A DNA stretch of 64,000 bases from Actinomycetes bacterium. Its GTDB lineage: Bacteria; Actinomycetota; Acidimicrobiia; Acidimicrobiales; Acidimicrobiaceae. Below, one piece after another: positions 1-9,333 of the stretch (position 1 is the first letter of the stretch; each line of letters opens with the position of its first letter). A model generated the notes under the pieces. It did not search any database. It was not told the origin of the DNA and was given only the letters and a program-made list of their open reading frames with translations. The DNA is taken from NCBI GenBank assembly GCA_021822605.1, contig JAKAQL010000004.1, forward strand, positions 22,171 to 86,170, written 5' to 3'. The position numbers and the translations under genes were made by a program.

Positions 1-1473
1 GGTAACTTTGGCGTGGATCTGATGTACAACTCGTTGATGCTGGTTGATCCAATCAATGGTACGATGTCGCCCGAACTTGCGACGTCGTTTAAGGCGGTGA
101 ACTCAACTACGTTGGAGTTCACGCTACGTAAGGGCGTGAAGTGGAGCAACGGTAGCAGTTTCACTCCTGAGGATGTGGTCTTCACATTCGAGATGTTAAA
201 GAAGTTCCCAGCGCTCGATGGCGGGGGTGTGTGGGATCAGCTATCCTCGGTCAGTGCTTCTGGCAATACCATCGTCTTCAAGCTCAGCGTTCCGGATGTA
301 CCTCTAAACCTTTCGCTGGCTTCAGTACCAATTGTGTCGCAAGCCGTGTGGTCTAAGGTAGCGAATCCTGTGACTTATACCGCAATTCCCCCGGTGGTTA
401 CCGGTCCTTACACATTCGATAGCTACGCACCAACTAAGTCAGTCTTCAAAAAAAATCCACTATCCTTTGAGGCCAGTCAGGTCAAGCCTGAGACGGTCGC
501 ATTTCTGGTTGGCTCCTCAAGTCAATCAACCAATGAATTATTGGTAGCCAGCGACACGTACGATTTTTCCTATAACTATTTCCCCGATGTGCAAGCTACC
601 TATGTTTCGCGAAATCCAAAATACAACAAATACTGGTTCCCGGCAGGGGGAGTGGTAGGGCTGTTTATGAACCTTACTGAGGCACCATTTAATAACGCCG
701 ATTTTCGTCGAGGCATGTCGTACGCAATTGACCGTCAAGCTGTTGAGAATAAGGCAGTGTTTGGTGTAGAGGCAGTTGCCCCCCAGACGGGACTCATTCT
801 TCCTGGGGAGCAGACGTGGACGGATCCATCCATCCCCAATGACGGACTCGTGACCCAAAATGATGCAACGGCGTTGAAGTACTTCAAGCTAGCAGGTTAT
901 ACCGATAAGAATGGCAAACTGGTCGACTCGGCTGGAACCCAAGTGAGTTTCTCGATCATGGAGCCGAACAACTACAGTGACTGGGTTGGTGCTGCTCAAC
1001 AAATTGCTTCAGATCTAGGGCGGGTCGGCATGAACGTAACGCTTAATGAGCCTACCTCAGCCGTCTACACTACTGACACCGAGGCCGGCGAATTCCAGGC
1101 TGCAATTGGTAGCTTCGGTGGTAGCGGTAGTGCCTATAGCACTTTCAATCCCATCTTAAATAGCTCATTTGCGGCGCCCATTAAGTCAGATGCGGTCAGT
1201 AACTGGGAACGTTTTAAGAGCAGTCAGGTTGACTCCGATTTGGCTAATTTGGCAGCCGCAACCACCAACTCTGCGATGATCAAGGCAACCTATCCATTAC
1301 AGGAACTTATGTATAAGCAGGCTCCGATTATTGACCTGTACTACGGTGGTATGTGGGGACTCTTCACCACTAAGCATTGGGTGGGTTGGCCATCAGCGAG
1401 CGACCCATACACGTTGCCTGCTACATGGGATGATGATCTGTTGGCCATCATGATGCATGTGCGACCATCGTAG
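1..1473 (+). CDS. ABC transporter substrate-binding protein, family 5 (peptide/oligopeptide), 5' partial
   Basis: Extracellular solute-binding lipoprotein-type component of a peptide/nickel/oligopeptide ABC importer, which captures substrate outside the membrane. The frame is open to the window edge, so the signal peptide and first residues are missing. Family hallmarks seen: an early SPELATSF / LRKGVKWSNG segment, a TPEDVVFTFE stretch typical of SBP_bac_5, and an FRRGMSYAIDRQAV segment in the middle of the protein. It lies about 45 bp upstream of two permease and two ATPase genes on the same strand and is evidently their binding protein. The exact ligand cannot be read from the sequence; short peptides are the default for this family. 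Confidence 0.93.
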   Translation, partial: GNFGVDLMYNSLMLVDPINGTMSPELATSFKAVNSTTLEFTLRKGVKWSNGSSFTPEDVVFTFEMLKKFPALDGGGVWDQLSSVSASGNTIVFKLSVPDVPLNLSLASVPIVSQAVWSKVANPVTYTAIPPVVTGPYTFDSYAPTKSVFKKNPLSFEASQVKPETVAFLVGSSSQSTNELLVASDTYDFSYNYFPDVQATYVSRNPKYNKYWFPAGGVVGLFMNLTEAPFNNADFRRGMSYAIDRQAVENKAVFGVEAVAPQTGLILPGEQTWTDPSIPNDGLVTQNDATALKYFKLAGYTDKNGKLVDSAGTQVSFSIMEPNNYSDWVGAAQQIASDLGRVGMNVTLNEPTSAVYTTDTEAGEFQAAIGSFGGSGSAYSTFNPILNSSFAAPIKSDAVSNWERFKSSQVDSDLANLAAATTNSAMIKATYPLQELMYKQAPIIDLYYGGMWGLFTTKHWVGWPSASDPYTLPATWDDDLLAIMMHVRPS

Positions 1474-1518
1474 GTAGATCCGTACTGGTCTGGTGAGTCT
1501 CGGAGAGGGGTGATTGGG

Positions 1519-2505
1519 TTGCGTTATTTCGCTCGGAAGGGAGCAATGTTTTTGCTCACCCTTTGGGCTGCTGTCACGTTGAACTTCATCATTCCTCGAT
1601 TGATGCCGGGCTCACCAGTGCAGGCAACACTTGCTCGGTTGGCTGCTGGCGGTCAGACGGTCACCGAAGCCACCAAACGGGCCATCGAGATTCAGCTGGG
1701 CTTGCCGCACTCGAGCCTCTGGACGCAGTATCTCGATTACTTGGTGAACATCTCACGGTTGCGCTTTGGTATGACTTATTCAATTACGGATGAGTCGGTT
1801 GCCCACGCTATCCTAGCGGCGGCTCCCTGGACACTCGTGTTGGTTGGAACCAGCACTGTGATTGCGTTTGTGGTCGGAACGTTGCTGGGGGTCTATGCCG
1901 GATGGCGTCGGCAGACACGGGTTGACAGCGTTGTCACTGTGAGTTCTACTTTCTTTTCGGCGTTTCCACCGTTCTTCCTGGGACTGTTGTTGCTTTATTT
2001 CCTGGGATTCAAGTATCATATGTTTCCCCTAACCGGAGGTTACACTCCGGGTTTGGTTCCGCAGTTGACATTGTCGTTTCTCGGAAATGCCGTATATCAT
2101 AGCATTCTACCTGCCGTTACGCTTGTCGTTACTTCGCTTGCGGGTTGGGTACTGGGAATGAGAAACAACATGATTAACACCTTGGGTGAGGATTATGTGC
2201 TCTTCGCCGAGGCAAACGGGTTGCGCAATAGGACGATCGCGTTGTTGTATGTGGCTCGCAATGCGTTGTTGCCCAACGTTACTGGTTTCGGTCTAGCCCT
2301 CGGAGCTGTTATCGGTGGCTCGGTACTGGTTGAGAGTATTTTTGGTTACCCAGGGATCGGGAGTCTTCTGCTTCTAGCGGTTGACAACCGTGACTATCCG
2401 CTGATGCAGGCCATTTTTCTTCTCATCACCGTAAGCATGTTGGTGACTATTTTTCTTGTCGACTTGCTTTACGGATTGCTCGATCCGCGAGTGCGCGAGG
2501 CATGA
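1519..2505 (+). CDS. ABC transporter permease, DppB/OppB type
   Basis: Inner-membrane permease subunit of the peptide importer. The N-terminal segment has the typical LTLWAAVTLNFIIPRLMPG helix-plus-proline signature of DppB/OppB, followed by several hydrophobic spans. A conserved permease loop (ANGLRNRTIALLYVARNALLP, about residues 235-255) contacts the ATPase. I prefer the TTG at 1519, which is spaced from the purine-rich GGAGAGGGG at 1502-1510. A GTG at 1510 is in frame but overlaps that ribosome-binding site. Length about 328 aa is normal. It is followed 49 bp later by the second permease. Confidence 0.93.
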   Translation: MRYFARKGAMFLLTLWAAVTLNFIIPRLMPGSPVQATLARLAAGGQTVTEATKRAIEIQLGLPHSSLWTQYLDYLVNISRLRFGMTYSITDESVAHAILAAAPWTLVLVGTSTVIAFVVGTLLGVYAGWRRQTRVDSVVTVSSTFFSAFPPFFLGLLLLYFLGFKYHMFPLTGGYTPGLVPQLTLSFLGNAVYHSILPAVTLVVTSLAGWVLGMRNNMINTLGEDYVLFAEANGLRNRTIALLYVARNALLPNVTGFGLALGAVIGGSVLVESIFGYPGIGSLLLLAVDNRDYPLMQAIFLLITVSMLVTIFLVDLLYGLLDPRVREA

Positions 2506-2554
2506 GCGCAATTGAGTGCACACCACCATTGTGGGCGAACGAAGGGAGCAGTGA

Positions 2555-3493
2555 ATGGCAATAGTGCCTCCAGCATCGCCGATGCAGACTAATCGCGAGG
2601 ATGTTGTAGCGGTGGTAGCGCCACCTCTTGAGGTGCCGAAGCGATTACGGTTCGTAACGCGGGCGCTTCTGACTCTGTGGTCCAATCGCAAGGCTCGTGC
2701 TGGTCTTGTGATTCTTGGTTTCTTCATCCTGGTGGCGATCTTCGCTCCGTGGCTGGCGCCCCACTCGCCCACGGCTACGAGTTTTCGCCCATACCAAAAC
2801 CCAAATGCAGTGAATTGGTTGGGGACAACTGGCAATGGCCAAGATGTACTATCACAGATGATCTATGGTACTCGTGTCTCGTTGTTAGTCGGACTTGGGG
2901 CCGGCCTGCTCGCTACTTGTTTAGCGCTAATAATCGGACTGGTTGCAGGGTTTCGGCCGGGTGTCGTTGATGATGTACTGAGCTTCTCTACGAATTTGGC
3001 CCTCGTGCTGCCTGGGCTACCGCTCATGATCGTGATCGCTGCATACCTGCGGAGTAACTCCATGTGGATGATCCTTTTGGTTATTGGGTTCACTGGTTGG
3101 GCGACTGGAGCTCGCGTTATGCGTAGCCAGACGGCGACGTTGCGTACTCGTGATTTCGTCACCGCTGCTACGTTTTCTGGCCAGCGGTTGTTTCGAATTG
3201 TGTTCCGTGAGATCCTTCCTAATATGATCTCCTTGGCAGCAGCCAGTTTCTTCGGTGCTGCTACGGCCGCTGTGATTGCAGCTGCGAGCTTGGAGTTTCT
3301 TGGTCTCGGGAATCCGAATACCGTGAGCTGGGGTTCCATTCTGTATTGGGCAGAGAATGATAATGCACTGTTGACCGGCCAATGGGTTCTCGTGTTTGTG
3401 CCCGGCCTTGCCATCGTACTGCTGGCACTTTCTTTCATCCTAATCAACTTCGGTATCGATGCACTATCGAACCCACGATTGCGTGAGCGCTAA
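2555..3493 (+). CDS. ABC transporter permease, DppC/OppC type
   Basis: Second membrane subunit of the peptide importer (312 aa). It has a cytoplasmic N-terminal tail, then a first hydrophobic span (AGLVILGFFILVAIFAPWLA), the LGTTGNGQDVLSQMIYGTR motif typical of DppC/OppC, and an EAA-like loop near RLFRIVFREILPNMIS. The ATG at 2555 is preceded by GAAGGGAG. Its stop codon directly abuts the ATG of the first ATPase, so the two are probably translated together. Confidence 0.94.
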   Translation: MAIVPPASPMQTNREDVVAVVAPPLEVPKRLRFVTRALLTLWSNRKARAGLVILGFFILVAIFAPWLAPHSPTATSFRPYQNPNAVNWLGTTGNGQDVLSQMIYGTRVSLLVGLGAGLLATCLALIIGLVAGFRPGVVDDVLSFSTNLALVLPGLPLMIVIAAYLRSNSMWMILLVIGFTGWATGARVMRSQTATLRTRDFVTAATFSGQRLFRIVFREILPNMISLAAASFFGAATAAVIAAASLEFLGLGNPNTVSWGSILYWAENDNALLTGQWVLVFVPGLAIVLLALSFILINFGIDALSNPRLRER

Positions 3494-4507
3494 ATGATAC
3501 TCCTCGAGGCCAAGGGTGTTAACGTCGTCTATCAACCAGGACGTGGTGAACGGATTTGGGCAGTTCGAGATGTCAGTCTCTCTTTGGAGGAGGGTGAGTT
3601 TGTTGGTGTGGTGGGCGAGTCTGGCTGCGGAAAGTCGACGTTAGGATTCGCGCTCACGCAGATGCTACAGCCACCAGCATTTCTTGAGAGTGGGGTCATT
3701 GAATTCCGCGGTGTGGACATCGCAGGGTTGCGCGGTGAGGGGCTACGGCATCAGCGTCGTAGAGGTTTTGCAGTGGTTTTGCAGAGCGGAATGAATGCAC
3801 TCAATCCGGTGCGTACTATTCATCATCAAATTGGTGATGTGCTACAGGCACACAAGCTCGGTGGAGAGCATTGGTCGAAGGATGCGGTACACGATCGAGG
3901 TGTAGAGCTCCTTGGGATGGTCGGTCTTGATTCGAGCGTCCTTGGTCGTTTCCCTCATGAACTTTCTGGTGGTATGCGTCAACGAGCTGCGATTGCCTTG
4001 GCTTTGGCGCTCGAACCTGAGCTAATTGTATTTGATGAGCCAACCACCGCTCTTGACGTGATCGTCCAGGCTGCGCTCATGGAAATGATCAAGGAGCTGC
4101 AACGGGCACGGGGATTCACGGCGCTCTTGATTAGTCATGACATGTCTGTGGTGCTTGATGCAACCGACAGAGCCATCGTGATGTATGCAGGAAGGATAGT
4201 AGAGGATCAAGGTTCAATGCAGATGGTGCAGGGTGGACGTCATCATCCATACACAGAGGCTCTGTTTCGATGTTACGCCGACCCTCGGGCTGATGACGTT
4301 GTTCTGCAGGACATCCCGGGATCTCCTCCCGATCTTTCGTTGCCCGACTCGTCGTGTGCCTTCGCACCACGCTGTACGATCGCTGAAGGTCGATGCTGGC
4401 ACGAGCGTCCACTGCTTGCCGAGGTTGGAAGCGGTGGGGCGATCGCTTGCCATCTAAGAGGGTCAAGTGAGGAGAGTGCAATGGAGGGCCGTCAAGGTGG
4501 AGCATGA
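3494..4507 (+). CDS. ABC transporter ATP-binding protein, DppD/OppD type
   Basis: Cytoplasmic ATPase of the peptide importer (337 aa). Walker A is GESGCGKST at residues 41-49, the ABC signature is LSGGMRQR and Walker B ends in IVFDEPT. The C-terminus carries the oligopeptide-transporter extension with a cysteine-containing CAFAPRCTIAEGRC segment; in related transporters such cysteines can bind an Fe-S cluster, which is not shown here. Starts with no gap after the permease and overlaps the start of the second ATPase. Confidence 0.95.
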   Translation: MILLEAKGVNVVYQPGRGERIWAVRDVSLSLEEGEFVGVVGESGCGKSTLGFALTQMLQPPAFLESGVIEFRGVDIAGLRGEGLRHQRRRGFAVVLQSGMNALNPVRTIHHQIGDVLQAHKLGGEHWSKDAVHDRGVELLGMVGLDSSVLGRFPHELSGGMRQRAAIALALALEPELIVFDEPTTALDVIVQAALMEMIKELQRARGFTALLISHDMSVVLDATDRAIVMYAGRIVEDQGSMQMVQGGRHHPYTEALFRCYADPRADDVVLQDIPGSPPDLSLPDSSCAFAPRCTIAEGRCWHERPLLAEVGSGGAIACHLRGSSEESAMEGRQGGA

Positions 4508-5348
4508 TCCAAAGTCGGAGAAAAGGCTGGTGGGCTTTGCTGAGGATGTACCGTCGCTTACCGTTGAGCATCTCTCGAAGGGTTATCGACGTCGGCGAGG
4601 GCAGGGGATCGTTCACGCCGTGGATGACGTCTCCTTTGTGATTCCGGCTGGCACAGCGGTCGGTTTGGTCGGAGCGAGTGGAAGCGGAAAGTCAACAATC
4701 GCACGGTTGGTCACCGGTATCGAAAAGCCGGATACTGGAGATATTCGGTTTGGTAGGTTGTCGATAGCACATGCACCACATCGTTCCTTGCGGGAGTTAC
4801 ATCGAAAAGTGCAGATGGTGTTCCAGGATCCTTATGGTGCACTCAATCCCGTGCATACCGTTGGCTATATGGTGTCCAGGCCGAGCATCAACTATCTGAA
4901 CATGTCCTCAGCGCAAGCGGCGAAACATACAGAGGAACTGCTAGAGCGAGTCGGTCTCTCGCCCCCGAAGCAGTTTGTTGATAAGTTGCCCCATCAGCTC
5001 TCAGGTGGTCAGCGCCAACGTGTGGTGATAGCCCGTGCACTCGCTTGCGAACCGCAACTGCTCATCGCAGATGAGCCTGTTTCGATGCTTGATGTGTCGC
5101 TTCGTGCTGGGATTCTAAGGTTGTTAGCCGATCTGCAGCGTGACAGTGGATTGAGCCTGCTTTATATCACTCATGACTTGTTGAGTGCCAGGGTTTTGAC
5201 TGATCATATTCTGGTGTTGAACCGAGGCCAGATAGTGGAGCAAGGGGTGACCAAGGAGGTACTCCAACATCCAACGGATCCGTACACGAAACAGTTGTTG
5301 GACGCACTCTCGACACCAGAGGTGGTTCTGAACCCGAGGACCCCGTAA
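4497..5348 (+). CDS. ABC transporter ATP-binding protein, DppF/OppF type
   Basis: Second ATPase of the importer. Walker A GASGSGKST, a Q-loop in MVFQDPYGALNP, signature LSGGQRQR and Walker B LLIADEPVSMLD are all present. The reading frame extends to a GTG at 4467, but the GTG at 4497 gives a normal 283-aa OppF N-terminus and an 11-bp overlap with the preceding gene, so I use it. It is the last gene of the operon; the downstream strand carries convergent genes. Confidence 0.93.
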   Translation: MEHDPKSEKRLVGFAEDVPSLTVEHLSKGYRRRRGQGIVHAVDDVSFVIPAGTAVGLVGASGSGKSTIARLVTGIEKPDTGDIRFGRLSIAHAPHRSLRELHRKVQMVFQDPYGALNPVHTVGYMVSRPSINYLNMSSAQAAKHTEELLERVGLSPPKQFVDKLPHQLSGGQRQRVVIARALACEPQLLIADEPVSMLDVSLRAGILRLLADLQRDSGLSLLYITHDLLSARVLTDHILVLNRGQIVEQGVTKEVLQHPTDPYTKQLLDALSTPEVVLNPRTP

Positions 5349-5739
5349 AGCACTGGCCTTGTTGACTGTTTACAGCGGACTGAACCACGATCTGGGATGG
5401 GACCGTTGACGCGTAGCGCTAACAAGGCTTTTCTGTCGTGGAACGTTTGCCGATCCGAAGAGACGCTTGGCCGCTGGTTTGACTCAGGCCCAGATTAGTC
5501 AAGCGTTTCCAATAGAGGTTGGAGCTGGTTGTTCCTTGCTGTAACTGACTCAGACTACGAACCGAATGCAGGAGCTCCTGCGTGTAGAACACCGGTAACG
5601 CTGCGAGGGGGCTTTTGAAGGCCAGTCGTGAGCTATTCGGTGATCTTTGCGGCAGTCTTCTGTGTAGGTCACCAAGGGAATGCAACCGACTGCTATGAGT
5701 TGGCCTCAAGCGATGGTGAAGCAGCTGGATGGCGCCGTG
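5349..5739. other. Convergent intergenic region with long inverted repeat
   Basis: No gene is convincing here. It separates the plus-strand transporter operon from the minus-strand pilin-like operon. An 8-bp inverted repeat, GCCTTGTT at 5356-5363 and AACAAGGC at 5421-5428, encloses a long loop. The right arm is followed by TTTTCTG, so it could end transcription of the ABC operon. This is a weak structural call only. Confidence 0.35.
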
Positions 5740-7374
5740 TTACGAGACAGGGAGAGCGGGAAGGCTGCTGGGATTATCGACGGTCACGGTGCTCAATGTC
5801 GTCCAGGAACTCGCGACAGGGGTAAGGAAGTATGGAGGGGAGAGGTAGGCGAGGCGAGGATCATAGGTGTAGTCCGTTGCGTAGCCGTTGGTGATCGTTG
5901 TTCCTTGGAAGGTTCCCTCGATATCTGCATAGTTACCGGCAAGCGCTCCGTAGAGATAGATCGTTCCTTCGAAGGGTAGTTTCCAGAAGTTCTGCACTGC
6001 AAATGAGTGTTGGAGCGTTAGGATCGCTGCCATGATGACCGGATCGTTGGAGGGGTGCGAGAAACAACTATCTGGAGTGGTGTTGGTGCTAGCAAAGTCG
6101 CTACTGACTTGAACGAAGTTGTCGGCGATCAATCCCAGAAGACTAGAGGTGCCATTGGCTCCGCAGCCAGCGTACTCGAGGTTGCCGGTAATCGTAATGT
6201 TGTTCTCTGATGCTGCAGTGAGCTGACCATCAAGGGTCCCCTGAATATCGAGGTTCCCCTCCTGACAGGGAGAATCCTGTTGGTCGATGTCGATGGTTCC
6301 CGATGCACAGGTTTGACTGTTGGCTTCGGCCAGGCTGGCGACGTACATGACTCCGTTTGCCGGCAATGGGATATTGGTACCCACACAGGTCGAATTCTTG
6401 GTCTGCGGGGACACGACCGTCATGGTGGTACCATTCAGAGTAACCTGTGTCGGGCCGTAGTAGAGACAGCCGCCGGCGGAGGCGGCTTGTTCTAGGTCTT
6501 GGTCTGACTGGGGCAGGGCCAGTGGGGTATGATACTGCACGTTGCCACCGACGTTGAACACCGGATTGTCGACGTTATTGCCGCCGAGGTAGGCGTTAAT
6601 AGGATCGATCCAATAGGGATGGGTGGCGTCACCGCTTGTCAGCTCTGAGGCAGAATACACGGGACCATTAAAGACGGGATCACCAGCCAAATAGAACATG
6701 TCGTTGGAAAAGACAGGACCGTTAAAGGTTTGACCGGTGACGTAGAAGTTCAGGAGTTGCTCGCAGGTGGGGAGGATCGGGCCGTTGGGTGGTTGGCCGT
6801 TGGTACCGTTCGATTGTGCAAAGGAGAAGTTGCAGTCGCTCTCAGCCTTATTGTTCGGTAGCTGTGCGGCATGCACAGCGAAGACGGGGTCGATGAGCAT
6901 CTTGTTGTCAAAGATTAGGTAGTTGAGAAAGCTTTGGGAGCGAAAGGAGGCGTTCAGCGTAACGTACTGGGTGTTCACGCCGCTCGCAGCCGCTCCAGTC
7001 ACCAAGAGTTGAACAATACCACTCGAGGCGGTCTGGGTGTTGTCGACCGCGTAGTGGAAGAATTCGGTAGCAGATCCGGAGACCGGCTCCCATCCAGTCA
7101 GTGCGGTATTGGTGACTGGTGGCAGGTTGGTGGCATCGTAGCGCCAATAGTTGCCGAGCTGGTTGATGGAGTACTGGTCGAGGAGGTTTTCGTAGTTGGC
7201 AACACCTGCCTGGGCTGCGGCGAGCGCTGTCTGGTTCTCCTGGCGTTGTTTGGTCTGTGGTAGTTGACCAACGGATGCTGCAACCAGACCTGCCGGTATG
7301 AGAGTGATCAGCATGACGGCGATGATGACCAAGATCAACGCGTCACCGCGTTCGCTGCGCGGGCTATTCTTCAT
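5740..7374 (-). CDS. Pilus-assembly-like membrane-anchored protein (PilX-like position)
   Basis: A 544-aa protein with a short charged N-terminus and one hydrophobic helix at about residues 10-33 (GDALILVIIAVMLITLIPAG), then an Ala/Gln-rich amphipathic stretch like the stalk helix of type IV pilin-related PilX proteins. The rest is a large extracytoplasmic domain rich in Asn, Gly and Thr with scattered cysteines that may form disulfides. Position +5 after Gly10 is Leu, so a classic prepilin Glu5 is absent. It overlaps the upstream pilin-like gene by 4 bp and is the last gene of the operon. The assignment rests on topology and context, not on a recognised family domain. Confidence 0.7.
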   Translation of the reverse strand: MKNSPRSERGDALILVIIAVMLITLIPAGLVAASVGQLPQTKQRQENQTALAAAQAGVANYENLLDQYSINQLGNYWRYDATNLPPVTNTALTGWEPVSGSATEFFHYAVDNTQTASSGIVQLLVTGAAASGVNTQYVTLNASFRSQSFLNYLIFDNKMLIDPVFAVHAAQLPNNKAESDCNFSFAQSNGTNGQPPNGPILPTCEQLLNFYVTGQTFNGPVFSNDMFYLAGDPVFNGPVYSASELTSGDATHPYWIDPINAYLGGNNVDNPVFNVGGNVQYHTPLALPQSDQDLEQAASAGGCLYYGPTQVTLNGTTMTVVSPQTKNSTCVGTNIPLPANGVMYVASLAEANSQTCASGTIDIDQQDSPCQEGNLDIQGTLDGQLTAASENNITITGNLEYAGCGANGTSSLLGLIADNFVQVSSDFASTNTTPDSCFSHPSNDPVIMAAILTLQHSFAVQNFWKLPFEGTIYLYGALAGNYADIEGTFQGTTITNGYATDYTYDPRLAYLSPPYFLTPVASSWTTLSTVTVDNPSSLPALPVS

Positions 7375-8012
7375 GAGCTTTGCTCCTCAGTGGTCTTAGA
7401 CGGTTGGGTTGAGCCTGGAAGCGCTACCAACGTTTGGGTGCTGCTCGTTCCCTGGTCGATGACGTCTTCAGTGATATCGATACCGACTAGTTGGATGCCG
7501 GCCAGAATGGTCGAATTTGTAGTACCTGCGGCAGGAACGGTGATTTGAGCTTGGGCGAGTTGACTGGGGCTCGGTGGGGTTTGGTAGTAGGAAAATAGCG
7601 TCGGTGATGCAATGGTGAAGCCTAGATTTGTGATGGGTGCTGAGCCTTGCTGCTGGGTGATAAACTCTGCGTCGACCTGGCAGGGGCACTGGGTTGTTGT
7701 TGCCCAAATGTCCTCGATACCGAGTTGACCACTCGCGTCGATCGCGTCGAAGCTGACGGACGACGGTGATGCTGCTAGCAGTGCTCCGTCTCCGCTTGTC
7801 GTGGCTTGACTCAGCAGTCTGGTGAGCTCCGTAGAGCCAAGATCAGCCGATGCAGTAGCTGCTTGAGAGCTGAGGGTGACCTGCTGGATGGTGTCGAATG
7901 ATGTAATGACTTTGTAGGTGATCAGGCTCAGCACCCCGGTCAACGCCATCGCGAGCACAAGCTCAACGATGCCAAGACCGTCATCGTTGTTAAGGGAGGT
8001 CAATCGGAACAT
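7371..8012 (-). CDS. Prepilin-type N-terminal methylation domain protein (PilW-like)
   Basis: A 213-aa minor pilin or pseudopilin. The N-terminus carries a type III signal: Gly12 followed by LGIVE, with Glu at the +5 position, and then the hydrophobic helix LVLAMALTGVLSLITYKVI. A prepilin peptidase would cut after Gly12. The start at 8012 is preceded by GGAGGAGGG, whereas the longer frame from 8102 lies over the neighbouring gene. It overlaps the gene upstream by 23 bp and the gene downstream by 4 bp, so all three pilin-like genes are translationally coupled. Confidence 0.78.
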   Translation of the reverse strand: MFRLTSLNNDDGLGIVELVLAMALTGVLSLITYKVITSFDTIQQVTLSSQAATASADLGSTELTRLLSQATTSGDGALLAASPSSVSFDAIDASGQLGIEDIWATTTQCPCQVDAEFITQQQGSAPITNLGFTIASPTLFSYYQTPPSPSQLAQAQITVPAAGTTNSTILAGIQLVGIDITEDVIDQGTSSTQTLVALPGSTQPSKTTEEQSS

Positions 8013-9333
8013 CGAGGGTCCCTCCTCCTGGTGTTGCAAGGGCGCCGGTCGATGGGTAGGCCACGCTGGAGGACCCTGAGGTAACCTGCAAAGTGATGGC
8101 ACCGATCGGAGCTAAAAACGTCAACTGCCCACTGGTGTCGGTGGTGCCAACCACCGTCACTGGGTTGGTGCAGCTGGTAAGTGGACTACCCGACGTGGAT
8201 GTTTGGACGATGCTAATGGTAGCGTCGACCATCGGGGATCCGTTGCTGAGGACGGTCACGGTTACCGTTTGCCCCAGCAGATTGAGTGTGGCCATTCCTC
8301 CGGGGGCAGCGACAACGACCGGACCCAGGTTAACTCCGGAGAAAGAGGTGTAGAGTTCGCACTGTCCTAGCCAGGCTTGATAACCAGAGCTTGCTGGAAA
8401 GATGTTGGTGATCGGGGCTGTACCCCCTGACGCGTACACGGTTTCGCCTCCCGGTAGCGAGGTTGAACCTAGGGAGACCCCAAACTGCCACGGAATGGAG
8501 ATGCTCGGGGACGCGATGGTAATCGTCGCTGCCTGGGCGTAGGTGAAGTCAGCTTGGGAGTTGGCAGACGCGGTGACTGAGACGTTTTGCGACGGTGTTG
8601 GATCTGCAGTTGGACTTATCCAATCTTGACCACTAGGGGCATTTAACGTGACCGTGTAGGTGCCCGGAGCTAGGAAAGGGAAGTAGGCGCAGCCCTGAGT
8701 GTCGGTTTGTGCCGTTTGGGTGCTATCGGCTGGGGCCCCCTGAGCAAGGAGGCTCACCGCTATGTCGCTATCCGGTGCCGCTGCTTGGTTTGTCACGACC
8801 ACCAAGACCGAACCGGTTGTTGGTGAACTATAACCGGCTGGCACGTGGTAGCCAGTGGTGCTCCGTACCGGCAAAAATGGGGCCATGCTGGTCCAGGTCA
8901 CGGTGACAGAAGCCGAGAGTATCGGCTCAAGGACCTGGCTTGTGCCTCCGTTTGCATTGCAACCGTCGGGGTTGGAGGTGCCCTGTGTCCAGTAGAGATC
9001 GTCCGTCACTGTGTAGATGATCGAGCCAACCGTATCAGTGTGACTCGAAACTCCCAACATTGCGGTGAGATTCGAGAACGACTGATCCGCTTCGGCGTTG
9101 AGGACTTGAATCTCAGACTGGGCGAGGTCTGACGCGGTTACCTGTTGACGGGATGCAACTGACAGCTGTGTCGATTGTTCAATCAGATAGGTCGCAGGTC
9201 CAACAACAACCGCCAAGATTGTGAACGCGACGAGGACACTGACCAGTGAGAGCCCCTGTTGGTCTCGATGCAGTGAGTTGAGACGTCCGAACACAGGGTG
9301 AATATCGGCAGAATACCAGCGGAAACTGAACAC
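7990..9333 (-). CDS. Prepilin-like protein with large beta-rich C-terminal region (PilV-like)
   Basis: A 447-aa protein with a prepilin-type N-terminus: Gly27 then LSLVSVLVAFTILAVVVG. The +5 residue is Ser instead of the usual Glu. After an amphipathic stalk come Thr/Ser/Pro-rich segments that look like carboxypeptidase-regulatory or CNA-B-type beta-sandwich repeats (for example TDTQGCAYFPFLAPGTYTVT and TDTSGQLTFLAPIGAITLQV). First gene of the three-gene operon. The start is uncertain: GTG at 9333 or GTG at 9294. The role is probably in a surface filament or pseudopilus; the substrate or partner is unknown. Confidence 0.7.
   Translation of the reverse strand: MFSFRWYSADIHPVFGRLNSLHRDQQGLSLVSVLVAFTILAVVVGPATYLIEQSTQLSVASRQQVTASDLAQSEIQVLNAEADQSFSNLTAMLGVSSHTDTVGSIIYTVTDDLYWTQGTSNPDGCNANGGTSQVLEPILSASVTVTWTSMAPFLPVRSTTGYHVPAGYSSPTTGSVLVVVTNQAAAPDSDIAVSLLAQGAPADSTQTAQTDTQGCAYFPFLAPGTYTVTLNAPSGQDWISPTADPTPSQNVSVTASANSQADFTYAQAATITIASPSISIPWQFGVSLGSTSLPGGETVYASGGTAPITNIFPASSGYQAWLGQCELYTSFSGVNLGPVVVAAPGGMATLNLLGQTVTVTVLSNGSPMVDATISIVQTSTSGSPLTSCTNPVTVVGTTDTSGQLTFLAPIGAITLQVTSGSSSVAYPSTGALATPGGGTLDVPIDLP

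Noticed and set aside
2863..3447. 194-codon minus-strand frame
   Set aside because: Lies wholly inside the permease gene, with no ribosome-binding site and permease motifs clear on the plus strand.
4467..4496. Upstream GTG start for the second ATPase
   Set aside because: It would extend overlap with the first ATPase by 30 bp; 4497 gives a normal N-terminus.
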